From NCBI GenBank assembly GCA_903871775.1, contig CAIQIA010000010.1, positions 1 through 40,741 on the forward strand: a stretch of 40,741 nt of DNA. The letters are read 5' to 3'. Positions 1 to 6,518 of the stretch are shown here, in pieces (position 1 is the stretch's first letter; the number at the start of each line of letters is the position of its first letter). A program made the position numbers and the translations under genes. The DNA is from an uncultured cyanobacterium. Lineage in GTDB: Bacteria > Cyanobacteriota > Cyanobacteriia > PCC-6307 > Cyanobiaceae. Under the pieces are notes generated by a model. It saw only the letters and a program-made list of their open reading frames with translations. It searched no databases and was not told the DNA's origin.

Positions 1-1
1 A

Positions 2-405
2 GAGGGCCGGCCATCGGTGCCGCCCGAGCAACTGTTGCTGGCCTCGTTGCTGCAGGCGTTCTACGGGATCCGCTCCGAGAGGTTGTTGCTGGAGCAGCTG
101 CACTACAACCTGCTGTTCCGCTGGTTTGTGGGGCTGAGCCCGGATGATCCGATCCTGGTGACGCTGATGGGAGCCCCGGAGGTCAAACCGCTGCTCAGCG
201 ACGAGCACTTCTCGGTGGATGGCACCCTGCTGCAGGCCTGGGCGTCCCATGCCTCGCTGGAGCGGATCGACGGCATCAAGCTCAGCAACAAGACCCATCG
301 ATCTGGCGTCGATCCGGATGCCTTGCTCTGCCGGAAATCCAAGGCCCATCCGGCGTTGCCCAGCTACCGGGGGCACGTGCTCATGGACAACCGCCATGCC
401 CTGAT
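2..405 (+). mobile_element. IS5-type transposase remnant (N-terminal part, internally deleted)
   Basis: The reading frame is open from base 2 and encodes the N-terminal part of an IS5/IS1182-like transposase, recognisable from the segments LLLASLLQAFYGIRSERLL, LFRWFVGLSPDDP and EHFSVDGTLLQAWASH. In intact relatives a stretch of roughly 20-25 residues (the 'W..TTFTKNR.RLL' region) lies between SPDDPI and TLMGAPEVKPLL; here the two are joined directly, so there is an internal in-frame deletion. After GHVLMDNRHALM the similarity stops, and the frame runs into unrelated sequence that is the antisense of a HEPN gene. The catalytic C-terminal half is missing. I infer a dead element whose insertion or decay removed the end of the neighbouring HEPN gene. 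The junction near 405 is approximate. Confidence 0.8.
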
Positions 406-492
406 GGCAGGGTCATCCAGCAGCCTGTCGAGCACGGCCAGGTCTTGGGCCGCCTTGCGCTGAAGCAGCCGTGCATGATCAGAGCGAGTCAT
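406..492 (-). pseudogene. truncated HEPN-domain gene (toxin half of a MNT/HEPN pair)
   Basis: An ATG at 492 opens a frame beginning MTRSDHARLLQRKAAQDL followed by AVLDRLLDDPAI, which is the usual start of HEPN-domain proteins of the minimal-nucleotidyltransferase/HEPN toxin-antitoxin family. The start overlaps the end of the upstream MNT gene by 14 bases, as expected for a translationally coupled pair. After about 29 residues the HEPN similarity ends where the transposase remnant on the opposite strand begins. The Rx4-6H ribonuclease motif that lies later in the domain is absent, so the product cannot be an active HEPN RNase. The family assignment rests on the N-terminal helix only. Confidence 0.65.
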
Positions 493-847
493 GGAGCACC
501 CGTCCCTCGCGGTGCGCGGCGTATTCGAGCGTGCCGGGAATGCGGCAGCGTTCGTTGTAGCGGGCTTCACTGGTCACCACCAGATCCACCGACATCAGCA
601 CGCCGCGCAGGGCTTTTTGCAGGCGCACCATTTCGGTGTAGCGGCTGGTGAGTTCGGGCTCAACAACCAGCAGATCCAGATCGTTTGCGGCGGCCAGATC
701 GCCGCGGGCGGCCGAACCAAAGGCGATCAGGCGCAGCGGAGAGGCCGCAGCCACGAGCCGATTCACCACATCGTTCACCTTCTCGCTGGTGACTTCCCAG
801 GCCTGGCCTTGAGCCCCAGCGGCAACAGCAGGATTGGCTGGAGTCAT
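479..847 (-). CDS. MNT-type nucleotidyltransferase (antitoxin of a HEPN/MNT pair)
   Basis: This small protein of about 122 residues has the minimal nucleotidyltransferase signature: GSAARGD around residues 44-50 followed by NDLDLLVVE, with the metal-binding aspartates at about 56 and 58. In HEPN/MNT systems the MNT protein neutralises the HEPN ribonuclease, in some cases by AMPylation of the toxin. The gene sits just upstream of, and overlaps, the truncated HEPN gene, which supports this pairing. An in-frame ATG at 883 would add 12 residues; I chose 847 because the domain begins shortly after it, but the ribosome binding site does not decide. With its partner truncated this is now an orphan antitoxin. 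Confidence 0.75.
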   Translation of the reverse strand: MTPANPAVAAGAQGQAWEVTSEKVNDVVNRLVAAASPLRLIAFGSAARGDLAAANDLDLLVVEPELTSRYTEMVRLQKALRGVLMSVDLVVTSEARYNERCRIPGTLEYAAHREGRVLHDSL

Positions 848-908
848 CGGATCAGAGCCATCAGCCGGCGAGCGGGCCGGCACCCAAGGCTAAGGCTGGC
901 GGACGATC

Positions 909-1530
909 TCACGACTCTCCCTCCAACTGCCGCTCCAGCGACTGGCGGATCAGACCCATGGCATAGGGCACCTCCGCCATGGTGGCAACCCCGAGCTCCA
1001 CGTCGCCATTGCCCAGCGGCCGATTCCAGCGACGTTGGTGGCCACACCCTTGGGATCATCCAGCTCAGGGAAGGGCATGTTGAGGCTGAGGCGGAGCCGC
1101 TTGGCCTGGGGAACAATGTCGACAAAGTTGGTTTCGGCCTTGTAGGCGATGGTGAGCTTGAGGATTTCCTGGCTGACATTGGGATCCAGGCTGCGGATGC
1201 CGGCATCAAGGGCATCGAAGTCGGCTCGGATCACTGGGCTGGCCAACTGGGGATGGTCCGCCAGGGTGTACGGGGTGGCCTTGCTGCGCGAACGCGCAGG
1301 CTGATAGGCCAGACGCTCCTCTTCGCTGAGCTGGGGAGCAGGCCACACCTCCAGTGCTCGCTCGGCGAGGCGTTCACCTCGCCGACGCATGGCGTCGACA
1401 TCCCAGCGCTCCAGCTGGCCCAGGCCCTCGTTGAGATGGAGCGGGCTCTTGGCGAAGCCGCCCTTGCCGTCGCGCTTCTCCAGGAAGGGACGATCGCCCA
1501 GTTCGGGGTTATCGAGCTCCAGAAGCAGGG
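909..1530 (-). pseudogene. 3' fragment of a DUF262-type gene (C-terminal part), with a frameshift
   Basis: The minus-strand frame carries the typical end of large DUF262/DUF1524 proteins: LDNPELGDRPFLEKRD, LHLNEGLGQLERWDVDAM and KAETNFVDIVPQAKRL. After GIGRW (near 1020) the frame is lost, but the neighbouring frame continues with LGNGDVELGVATM, then PYAMGLIRQSLERQLEGES and a TGA at 909-911, exactly the expected family ending. Adding one G to the GGG run at this point restores one continuous frame, so a single-base deletion (or sequencing error) is seen. The 5' part of the same gene lies at 2110-2317, separated by a toxin-antitoxin pair. The left boundary of similarity, near 1530, is approximate. 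Confidence 0.7.
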
Positions 1531-1626
1531 GGCTAACGACGACGATCCTCACAAGCAGCCTGGCTTGCCAGACCTGCTGAGCCGAGGCACCTGCCCTAGG
1601 ATGCACCGATGTATTCAGGTGACTGC

Positions 1627-1863
1627 ATGGCCACCACCGTCCGGCTGGAGCCGGCAACCGAGCAGCGGCTCGATCAGCTTGCCCAGCTGACCGGGCGCAC
1701 CAAGGCCTTCTACCTGCGGCAGCTGATCGAAGCCGGCCTGGACGACCTTGAGGATGCGTACCTCGGTGCAGCGGTCGCGGAACGGATCCGCCTGGGCAAG
1801 GAGCGCACCTACAGCCTGGATGACGTGGTGAGCGAGCTTGGCCTGGACCCTGCGACTCTCTGA
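1627..1863 (+). CDS. RelB-like ribbon-helix-helix antitoxin
   Basis: A 78-residue protein begins MATTVRLEPATEQRLDQLA and continues TGRTKAFYLRQLIEAGLDD, the ribbon-helix-helix DNA-binding pattern of RelB/DinJ-like antitoxins. The C-terminal part, with an acidic helix ending ELGLDP, would bind the toxin. It lies immediately before, and overlaps by 26 bases, a RelE-type toxin gene, the standard operon order. An ATG at 1609 could add six residues (MYSGDC) but does not belong to the family consensus. The gene sits on the strand opposite to the flanking DUF262 fragments and occupies the place of the missing middle of that gene. Confidence 0.85.
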   Translation: MATTVRLEPATEQRLDQLAQLTGRTKAFYLRQLIEAGLDDLEDAYLGAAVAERIRLGKERTYSLDDVVSELGLDPATL

Positions 1864-2104
1864 GACAGCGAAGCGGCAGCTCAGGAAGCTGGACGCCGGC
1901 AGTGCCCAGGCCATCCTGCGCTATCTGAACCGGCTGTTGTTGGAAACGTCGGATCCGCGCGAGCGGGGCAGCGGCCTGCGGGCCAATCTCGCAGGCCTGT
2001 GGCGCTATCGCGTCGGAGACTATCGCGTGATCTGCAGTATTGAGGCTCACGAGCTGGTGGTCCTCGTTCTGCAGATCGGGCATCGACGGGATGTGTACAA
2101 ATGA
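1838..2104 (+). CDS. RelE/ParE-type toxin
   Basis: An 88-residue protein starting at a TTG (read as Met) that overlaps the end of the antitoxin gene. It has the RelE/ParE fold pattern: SETAKRQLRKLD in the first helix, GLRANLAGLWRYRVGDYRVI in the core strands and LVLQIGHRRDVYK at the end. The GLWRYRVGDYRVI and GHRRDVY segments carry the basic and aromatic residues typical of RelE mRNA interferases (family knowledge). No ATG lies near the family start, so the TTG at 1838 is the best choice. The coding sequence appears intact. Confidence 0.85.
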   Translation: MAWTLRLSETAKRQLRKLDAGSAQAILRYLNRLLLETSDPRERGSGLRANLAGLWRYRVGDYRVICSIEAHELVVLVLQIGHRRDVYK

Positions 2105-2109
2105 GCTCC

Positions 2110-2317
2110 GTGTGATTTCACCGGTGCTCTCATCGATATGCACCACTGAACCGATGAAGTGCACACCGATCTCGTCGGAGGAAACTGCACGTAGAATGTC
2201 AGACCAGAGCTGCTGGCATTCCTTCTGTGTCCACGAATAGGTGCGCTGGTAGATCGGGATGATGAACTGAGAGAAGTTTCTCAGGATCTCGAGGAGCTTA
2301 GCTTCTGTGGCTTTCAT
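2110..2317 (-). pseudogene. 5' fragment of a DUF262-type gene
   Basis: The frame starts MKATEAKLLEILRNFSQ and contains IPIYQRTYSWT, the hallmark of DUF262 proteins, then VHFIGSVVHIDESTGEIT. Shortly before the conserved DGQQR motif should appear, the similarity ends and the sequence becomes the antisense of the RelE gene. The ATG at 2317 lies 2 bases after the hsdS stop, so the gene was probably co-transcribed with hsdS. DUF262/DUF1524 proteins are common in restriction and defence islands (GmrSD-like). The central part is missing and the 3' part is found at 909-1530, so the gene is broken. Confidence 0.75.
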
Positions 2318-2319
2318 GC

Positions 2320-3450
2320 TCAAACTGCGACCTGCATTAGCGAGCCAGTGAGACTGCTTTTCAGCTGCTCTGACACTTGTGCAAACAAGGCGAACTTGCG
2401 ACCGACGTGGAGCTCGACAGCATCGAGACGCGCGGCAATTTCCACCTGACTCTCAAGTGGAGGCAACGGGATTTCAATTGAACTGACAATAGAAGTGTTT
2501 AAGTTCTTGACGGTTGCCCCAGCGGCCGCCCGCGCAAATTGTGCGTAACACATCGGAGATCCAAGAACGTGATAGAGGTAATCGGAGCTGCACATCGCAT
2601 GGGCGTCACGAAGCACTATCCATCCGTCGTGAATGGCTCCATTTGTTTTCATGATGTAAGGACGTCCAAAGCTCATCGAATTCGAAAGCAGAAGATCACC
2701 CTCCTTCACCACGCCAGTCTTCGATAGCCCCTCAGCACGTATCTTCTTGGCCGTATTGGCAATGTATTTCTCGCCTACGCCAGCATCTCCGATCATGATC
2801 CAGTTGATTCCATCGGGATCATCAGTCAGATAAGCCTGAATGGGCCTAGGCGAGCCGCCGCGAGCAATCTCGAGCACATCGCCCAATTGAACCCACTCCA
2901 CCTCAGGCTGATCGAGCTCCTGTGTTAACAACGATCGATACAGAGCTGCAGCGGAGCTCTTGGCCTTTCCTGCAGCAAGAGCATGAATATTGTTGGCTTT
3001 ATCCAGAATCGCCGCGATGCGCCGCTGCTCCTCCAGTGGGGGGAGGGGGATATTCAGGCTGAGCAGCATCTCTCGAGTAATTACTCCTTGCGCAAGGCCT
3101 TGAGATCCATGACGAAGCACCATAGTCTTGGTTCGCAAGAAATGATGGAGATAGTTTGTGTCCAACCTCTGAGGAAGGGGTCTGACTGCCGCGACCGATC
3201 GTCCAATGGCGCAATCAATAGCCAGATTCACCTTGCCAGCAGTGGCTCCAACTACACAGACCAGCACATCACCATTTTTCGCTCTCTTGAGTGGATTGGT
3301 TGTCCATTCACGAACTATTGGCTTATCGGCCGAGAACTCGCCGGCTTTGACAAAAGGTTCACCCCTGCCTTCTTTATTGCAATCGCTCCCTGGTGGCGCC
3401 TGACCCATAACGACGCTCGCAATGTCACCAAGTTGACAGGTTGGCGTCAT
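2320..3450 (-). CDS. hsdS: type I restriction-modification specificity subunit HsdS
   Basis: This 376-residue protein has the two-repeat layout of HsdS: a first target-recognition domain (from MTPTCQLGDIASVVMGQ) ending in PLPPLEEQRRIAAILDKAN, then a second domain (QLGDVLEIARGGSPRP) ending in PLPPLESQVEIAARLDAVE. The LPPL..Q..IAA.LD segments start the conserved spacer helices that contact HsdM. The ATG at 3450 overlaps the stop of an hsdM 3'-end copy in an ATGA arrangement, which fixes the start. The region is clearly richer in A+T than the surrounding genome, as is usual for frequently exchanged specificity genes. HsdS would guide a HsdM2S methylase; no hsdR is seen in the window. Confidence 0.92.
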   Translation of the reverse strand: MTPTCQLGDIASVVMGQAPPGSDCNKEGRGEPFVKAGEFSADKPIVREWTTNPLKRAKNGDVLVCVVGATAGKVNLAIDCAIGRSVAAVRPLPQRLDTNYLHHFLRTKTMVLRHGSQGLAQGVITREMLLSLNIPLPPLEEQRRIAAILDKANNIHALAAGKAKSSAAALYRSLLTQELDQPEVEWVQLGDVLEIARGGSPRPIQAYLTDDPDGINWIMIGDAGVGEKYIANTAKKIRAEGLSKTGVVKEGDLLLSNSMSFGRPYIMKTNGAIHDGWIVLRDAHAMCSSDYLYHVLGSPMCYAQFARAAAGATVKNLNTSIVSSIEIPLPPLESQVEIAARLDAVELHVGRKFALFAQVSEQLKSSLTGSLMQVAV

Positions 3451-3538
3451 CGCAGCATCCCCTCCAGCTCCTCGATCCCCTGCAGGATCTCCTGCTCGAT
3501 CGCGCGCAGTTCCGCCAGGATCTCCAGGGGAGGTCGGT
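3447..3538 (-). repeat. hsdM 3'-end copy 1 (fragment directly before hsdS)
   Basis: About 90 bases encode RPPLEILAELRAIEQEILQG plus IEELEGMLR and a TGA, almost identical to the end of the full hsdM at 6519. It is positioned so that its ATGA forms the start codon of hsdS, as in an ordinary hsdM-hsdS junction. Upstream of base 3538 the sequence is unrelated to hsdM. The fragment has no start codon of its own and is best read as the remains of a former hsdM or as a recombination junction. Confidence 0.85.
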
Positions 3539-3598
3539 ATAAGGGCTTCATTGGACACATGGAATGGCAGGCAAGGAGTTCAGAAATGGCAAGAAGAT

Positions 3599-4132
3599 TC
3601 ACAAGCCTCGAAAGGAGCTGCCGATGTACTTTCTTGGGTTTCGGATCACCTGACAATTCCACAGGCAGATCTGAATCTGCTGGCGGGGATACAGATGGCC
3701 GTCGGGCAGAGTCGGCTCTCCGAGGCAGAAGGCCATCCGGATTCCTGCGTATTGCTTCTCGAAGCCTGGACGTAGGCGATTGATCAGTTCACCATCCAGG
3801 CCAAAGTATTCTTTGCTTCTCTCATTGGGTGGGCAGCTGCTGGATTGGAGGGCAGCGACATGCTCCTCGGCGAGTTTCCAGAACGCCTGGCTGCGTTGGT
3901 CGTCAATCAGCAGGTCGATCAGCAGCTCTGTTTCCAGCTGGCATTCCAGAATCATCTCCCGCACATTCCGGATCGCCCATTTTTCGGCGCGACGGTGGTC
4001 GCTCTCCCAGAAATACACGCCTCTTCCCAGCCAGTTCGTCGGGCTCTGGCTTTCCGCGATTCCCGCAGCGCCATCAAGAAATGGCTGGATCTCAGAGGCA
4101 TAGCCAGCATGATAGGCGCGAACCAAGCTCAT
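3599..4132 (-). CDS. uncharacterised protein with an ART-like N-terminal motif (predicted toxin or effector)
   Basis: A 177-residue protein with no family I can name with certainty. The N-terminus reads MSLVRAYHAG, then NWLGRGVYFWESDHRRAEKWA. A His in the first strand (residue 8) and a G-G-V-Y-F segment followed by a helix with A..WA (Tyr at 40) resemble the ADP-ribosyltransferase-like DUF3990 and related toxin folds, in which the His and Tyr bind NAD. The C-terminal part (GHLYPRQQIQICLWN) has no motif I recognise. Its ATG overlaps the stop of the preceding 115-residue gene (ATGA), a gene pair of toxin-antitoxin shape. The local base composition is less GC-rich than the core genome, suggesting transfer. 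The ART reading is inference from motif shape. Confidence 0.6.
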   Translation of the reverse strand: MSLVRAYHAGYASEIQPFLDGAAGIAESQSPTNWLGRGVYFWESDHRRAEKWAIRNVREMILECQLETELLIDLLIDDQRSQAFWKLAEEHVAALQSSSCPPNERSKEYFGLDGELINRLRPGFEKQYAGIRMAFCLGEPTLPDGHLYPRQQIQICLWNCQVIRNPRKYIGSSFRGL

Positions 4133-4476
4133 GCGTTCACAACATCCCTAGCGCGCACATAGCCCAGATAGTTCAAGAGCGTCTTGCGGATCTCGTCACG
4201 CTCGTCAATCATCTTCACTAGCAATTCGCGTTCGTCTGCAGAGGAAGTCTGTGCATCGGCCAGATCGAGGCTCTTCTGCCACCACTGCTGATAGGAGACC
4301 AGGAAGCGGTGCAACAATTGATGGGCAATGTGATCGGATCTCTTGATGGCCGTATCCAGATCAGAGTCGATTAAATCTGGTGCATTGGAAATGCCGAGCG
4401 CCAGTGCGGTTTGCAGGCGGGCTTCCCTGCGGACGCTCTGGTAATCCTGCTCAGTCATGCTCAGATACATCTTCAT
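4129..4476 (-). CDS. uncharacterised small protein, first gene of the pair with the ART-like protein
   Basis: A 115-residue, mostly helical, charged protein (MKMYLSMTEQDYQSVRREA at the start; ERELLVKMIDERDEIRKTLL near the end) without a domain I recognise. It lies just upstream of the ART-like gene and overlaps it by four bases, so the two are very likely translated together. By position it could be the antitoxin or immunity partner; no ribbon-helix-helix, helix-turn-helix or SpoVT motif is evident. Start candidates are the TTG at 4482 and the ATGs at 4476, 4470 and 4458; I take 4476 without strong support. Confidence 0.55.
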   Translation of the reverse strand: MKMYLSMTEQDYQSVRREARLQTALALGISNAPDLIDSDLDTAIKRSDHIAHQLLHRFLVSYQQWWQKSLDLADAQTSSADERELLVKMIDERDEIRKTLLNYLGYVRARDVVNA

Positions 4477-4637
4477 GGCCAACTAGGTGAGATCATTTTA
4501 GCGGTGCCCGCCTCTGCTGACTGAGGGTTGGAAGCAGCTCAAACTTCTGAAGCGGCTGCAAAATCGAAAACAGACGACCGGCGGCCACCAGCACCGCCAG
4601 CTACGGCTAGTGCCATGTAACCGTTGCAGGACCTGCC

Positions 4638-4916
4638 ATGACACCGGAAGCCGCCCCAGAGGCGAGTGGCTCAGAGGCCTCGATGCAGGAAGTGCGCCGC
4701 GCCGCCAACCGCCGCAAGGTGCGGGAGCACCGCGAGCGCCTGCGGGCCCAGGGCATGAGGCCGATCCAGATCTGGGTGCCGGATGTGCATTCACCGGAGT
4801 TTGCCGCCGAGGCGCGGCGGCAGAGTCTGCTGGTGGCGCAGAGCCCAGAGGAGGCCGACATCCAGGCCTTCATCGATTCGGTGACCGAATGGCCCGATGA
4901 CGAGTACAGCCAGTGA
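4638..4916 (+). CDS. DUF3018-type MazE-like antitoxin, orphan copy
   Basis: A 92-residue protein that contains RKVREHRERLRAQGMRPIQI followed by WVPDVHSPEFAAEARRQSLL, the signature of DUF3018/MazE-like antitoxins found next to MazF/PemK toxins. It is nearly identical to the antitoxin at 5912-6175 over its last 75 residues and ends with the same TEWPDDEY tail. The promoter regions of both copies share a catgtaaccg block about 20 bases before the start. The partner toxin here is only a stub, so this copy has no active cognate toxin next to it, though it could still neutralise the MazF encoded 1.2 kb away. Confidence 0.8.
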   Translation: MTPEAAPEASGSEASMQEVRRAANRRKVREHRERLRAQGMRPIQIWVPDVHSPEFAAEARRQSLLVAQSPEEADIQAFIDSVTEWPDDEYSQ

Positions 4917-4951
4917 AGCGCGGTGAAATCTGGACCAACATGTCCCGTTGA
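4913..4951 (+). pseudogene. MazF stub (first codons only)
   Basis: Starting at a GTG that overlaps the stop of the antitoxin gene, the frame reads (V)KRGEIWT, the same as the start of the full MazF at 6172, then diverges to NMSR and a stop. Only about 8 of roughly 109 residues remain. The break lies some 20 bases before the end of the convergent vapC gene, so the toxin was probably cut off when the vapBC segment was joined here. Confidence 0.75.
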
Positions 4952-4971
4952 GGGGTAGCTCACGACTCCTC

Positions 4972-5370
4972 TCACAACGCCACCTCCAGATCGGTGTGGC
5001 TGAAATCGTTGCCGACGAACAGCAGAGGTACCTGCAGCCGTTCCGCCAGCGCATAGGAAAAGCAATCGCCGAAGTTCAGGCCACTGGCATGGCGCCCCTT
5101 GCCGAAGCGCTGAAACGCCTGTGCGGAGGCATCGGCCAGCTCCTGATCCCAACCCACCGTGAGGATCGCCTGCCGTTCGAGAAACTCTCTGGCCCGCTCC
5201 TGCCCGACGTCACCCAGCTTCGCCAGCGCCACCAGCATGATCTCGGTCCGGGTCGGTGCCGCCACGGCCGGTTGGCTCGCCCTGCAGAGTCGCTCCAAGA
5301 CTCCATCACAACTGGGCTCCCGCAGCAACACCGCCAGCACGGCGCTGGTGTCGACGGCCAGGTCGATCAC
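4972..5370 (-). CDS. vapC: VapC-type PIN-domain toxin
   Basis: A 132-residue PIN-domain ribonuclease. From the GTG start the acidic residues expected at the active site are Asp7 (AVDTSAVLAVLL), Glu43 (RTEIMLVALA), Asp102 (NFGDCFSYALAE) and Asp122 (FVGNDFSHTDLEVAL). VapC toxins cleave tRNA or rRNA and are held inactive by VapB. The GTG at 5370 has a good GAGGGC ribosome site a few bases upstream and begins after the vapB stop; an ATG at 5400 overlapping vapB would add ten residues. The active-site set looks complete, so the toxin should be functional. Confidence 0.88.
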   Translation of the reverse strand: MIDLAVDTSAVLAVLLREPSCDGVLERLCRASQPAVAAPTRTEIMLVALAKLGDVGQERAREFLERQAILTVGWDQELADASAQAFQRFGKGRHASGLNFGDCFSYALAERLQVPLLFVGNDFSHTDLEVAL

Positions 5371-5380
5371 CAGGGCGCCC

Positions 5381-5641
5381 TCAGCCGCAGAGACCGTCAT
5401 CGCCATAGCCCAGGATCTCTTCGGCGCTGCGCCCATCCAGCACCGGTAGCGACCACACCTGTTCTTCCAGCCAGCGGCGGCTCTCTTCCATAGTCGGGCG
5501 CTCCGCCGCTGGCTCCCCAGGCAAACCGGCCTCCAGCGCCAGGATGGCCTCCTGGTTCATCGAGCGTCGGTGGGCGGCGGCCACGGCTTTGAGCCGGCGA
5601 TACAGGGTGTCCGGCACCTGCCGCAGGACCAGGGTGTTCAT
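5381..5641 (-). CDS. vapB: VapB/FitA-type ribbon-helix-helix antitoxin
   Basis: An 86-residue protein starting MNTLVLRQVPDTLYRRLKA and continuing AAHRRSMNQEAILALEAGL, the ribbon-helix-helix pattern of FitA/Arc-type VapB antitoxins. The C-terminal part (WSLPVLDGRSAEEILGYGDD) is typical of the toxin-binding tail. It is followed directly by vapC. The gene starts 60 bases after an hsdM 3'-end copy, so it appears to have travelled as cargo placed behind an hsdM gene. A near-perfect palindrome lies 20 bases upstream of the start. Confidence 0.85.
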   Translation of the reverse strand: MNTLVLRQVPDTLYRRLKAVAAAHRRSMNQEAILALEAGLPGEPAAERPTMEESRRWLEEQVWSLPVLDGRSAEEILGYGDDGLCG

Positions 5642-5660
5642 CAGACCTGTACGCCGATCT

Positions 5661-5677
5661 GTTAGCAGAATGCTAGC
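5661..5677. promoter_or_regulatory. palindrome upstream of vapB (possible VapBC operator)
   Basis: GTTAGCA and TGCTAGC form an inverted repeat (6 of 7 positions pair) around a 3-base centre, 20 bases before the vapB start. VapBC complexes commonly autoregulate through such palindromes. Assignment is by position and symmetry only. Confidence 0.4.
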
Positions 5678-5700
5678 TGGATGGCCCGGTGAACACCGTC

Positions 5701-5852
5701 TCATCGCAGCATCCCCTCCAGCTCCTCGATCCCCTGCAGGATCTCCTGCTCGATCGCTCGCCGTTCCGCCAGGATCTCCAGCGGTGGGCGGTGCTCCACT
5801 TCGTCGTGCACCAGCTCCTTGGTGCGGTTGAGGCTGAGGTCGTAGTCCTGGG
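5701..5852 (-). repeat. hsdM 3'-end copy 2
   Basis: About 150 bases encode DYDLSLNRTKELVHDEVEHR followed by PPLEILAERRAIEQEILQG, IEELEGMLR and TGA. This corresponds to the last 50 or so residues of the full HsdM (which has GYDLSLNRYKELIYEEVEHR), with scattered differences. There is no upstream hsdM sequence and no start. It lies between the DUF3018/MazF module and vapBC, showing that vapBC once followed an hsdM gene. Confidence 0.88.
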
Positions 5853-5911
5853 ATGCGGAGCGACCCGGCCAGAGCGGCCTAGGATGACATGTAACCGCAG
5901 CTGAAACCGCC

Positions 5912-6175
5912 ATGGACGCGGAAGCCGCCCCAGGCGTGGATCCCCAGGCCGCCCGCCGAGCCGCCAACCGCCGCAAGGTGCGGGAGCACCGCGAGCGCCT
6001 GCGGGCCCAGGGGATGCGGCCGATCCAGATCTGGGTGCCGGATGTGCATTCACAGGAGTTTGCCGCCGAGGCGCGGCGGCAGAGTCTGCTGGCCAATGCC
6101 AGCCCGGAGGAGGCCGACATCCAGGCCTTCATCGATTCGGTGACCGAATGGCCCGATGACGAATACACCCAATGA
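5912..6175 (+). CDS. DUF3018-type MazE-like antitoxin
   Basis: An 87-residue protein with the same core as the copy at 4638: RKVREHRERLRAQGMRPIQI and WVPDVHSQEFAAEARRQSLL, ending TEWPDDEYTQ. This family is the antitoxin that accompanies MazF/PemK toxins in many proteobacteria and cyanobacteria. Its stop overlaps the ATG of the toxin (ATGA). The first 15 residues differ from the other copy, while the rest is nearly identical, so the two modules descend from a common ancestor by duplication or by independent arrival of close relatives. Confidence 0.88.
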   Translation: MDAEAAPGVDPQAARRAANRRKVREHRERLRAQGMRPIQIWVPDVHSQEFAAEARRQSLLANASPEEADIQAFIDSVTEWPDDEYTQ

Positions 6176-6501
6176 AGCGGGGTGAGATCTGGACCATGGC
6201 CGGCGGATCCGGCTACGCCGGCAAGCCCCGCCCTGTGCTGATCGTTCAGGATGACGCCTTCGCCGAACGCGACTCGGTGACGGTGTGTCTGATCACGACC
6301 GACCCCGCTGATCTGCCCGTGTTTCGCATCCCTGTGGAGCCAACGGGAGACAACGGCCTTCGTGCCGCCAGCCGCCTGATGGTCGACAAGGTCACCACCG
6401 TGCAGCGCAGCCGGCTCGGTCAACGCATCGGCCAGCTGGCCGATGACGACCTGCTGCGGCTCAACCGCTCGCTGCTGGTGTTTCTGGGCCTGGCCCGCTG
6501 A
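6172..6501 (+). CDS. mazF: MazF/PemK-type mRNA interferase
   Basis: A 109-residue protein with the MazF plan: MKRGEIWTMAGGSGYAGKPR then PVLIVQDDAF, a TVCLITTDP strand, a GLRAASRLMVDKVTTVQRS segment with the conserved MVDK(V/I)TTV signature, and a C-terminal helix IGQLADDDLLRLNRSLLVF. MazF toxins are single-strand RNA endonucleases. All the family blocks are present and the length is normal, so it should be active when not bound by the DUF3018 antitoxin. It ends 17 bases from the convergent end of hsdM. Confidence 0.9.
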   Translation: MKRGEIWTMAGGSGYAGKPRPVLIVQDDAFAERDSVTVCLITTDPADLPVFRIPVEPTGDNGLRAASRLMVDKVTTVQRSRLGQRIGQLADDDLLRLNRSLLVFLGLAR

Positions 6502-6518
6502 GCCGTGTTGGCAGCACC

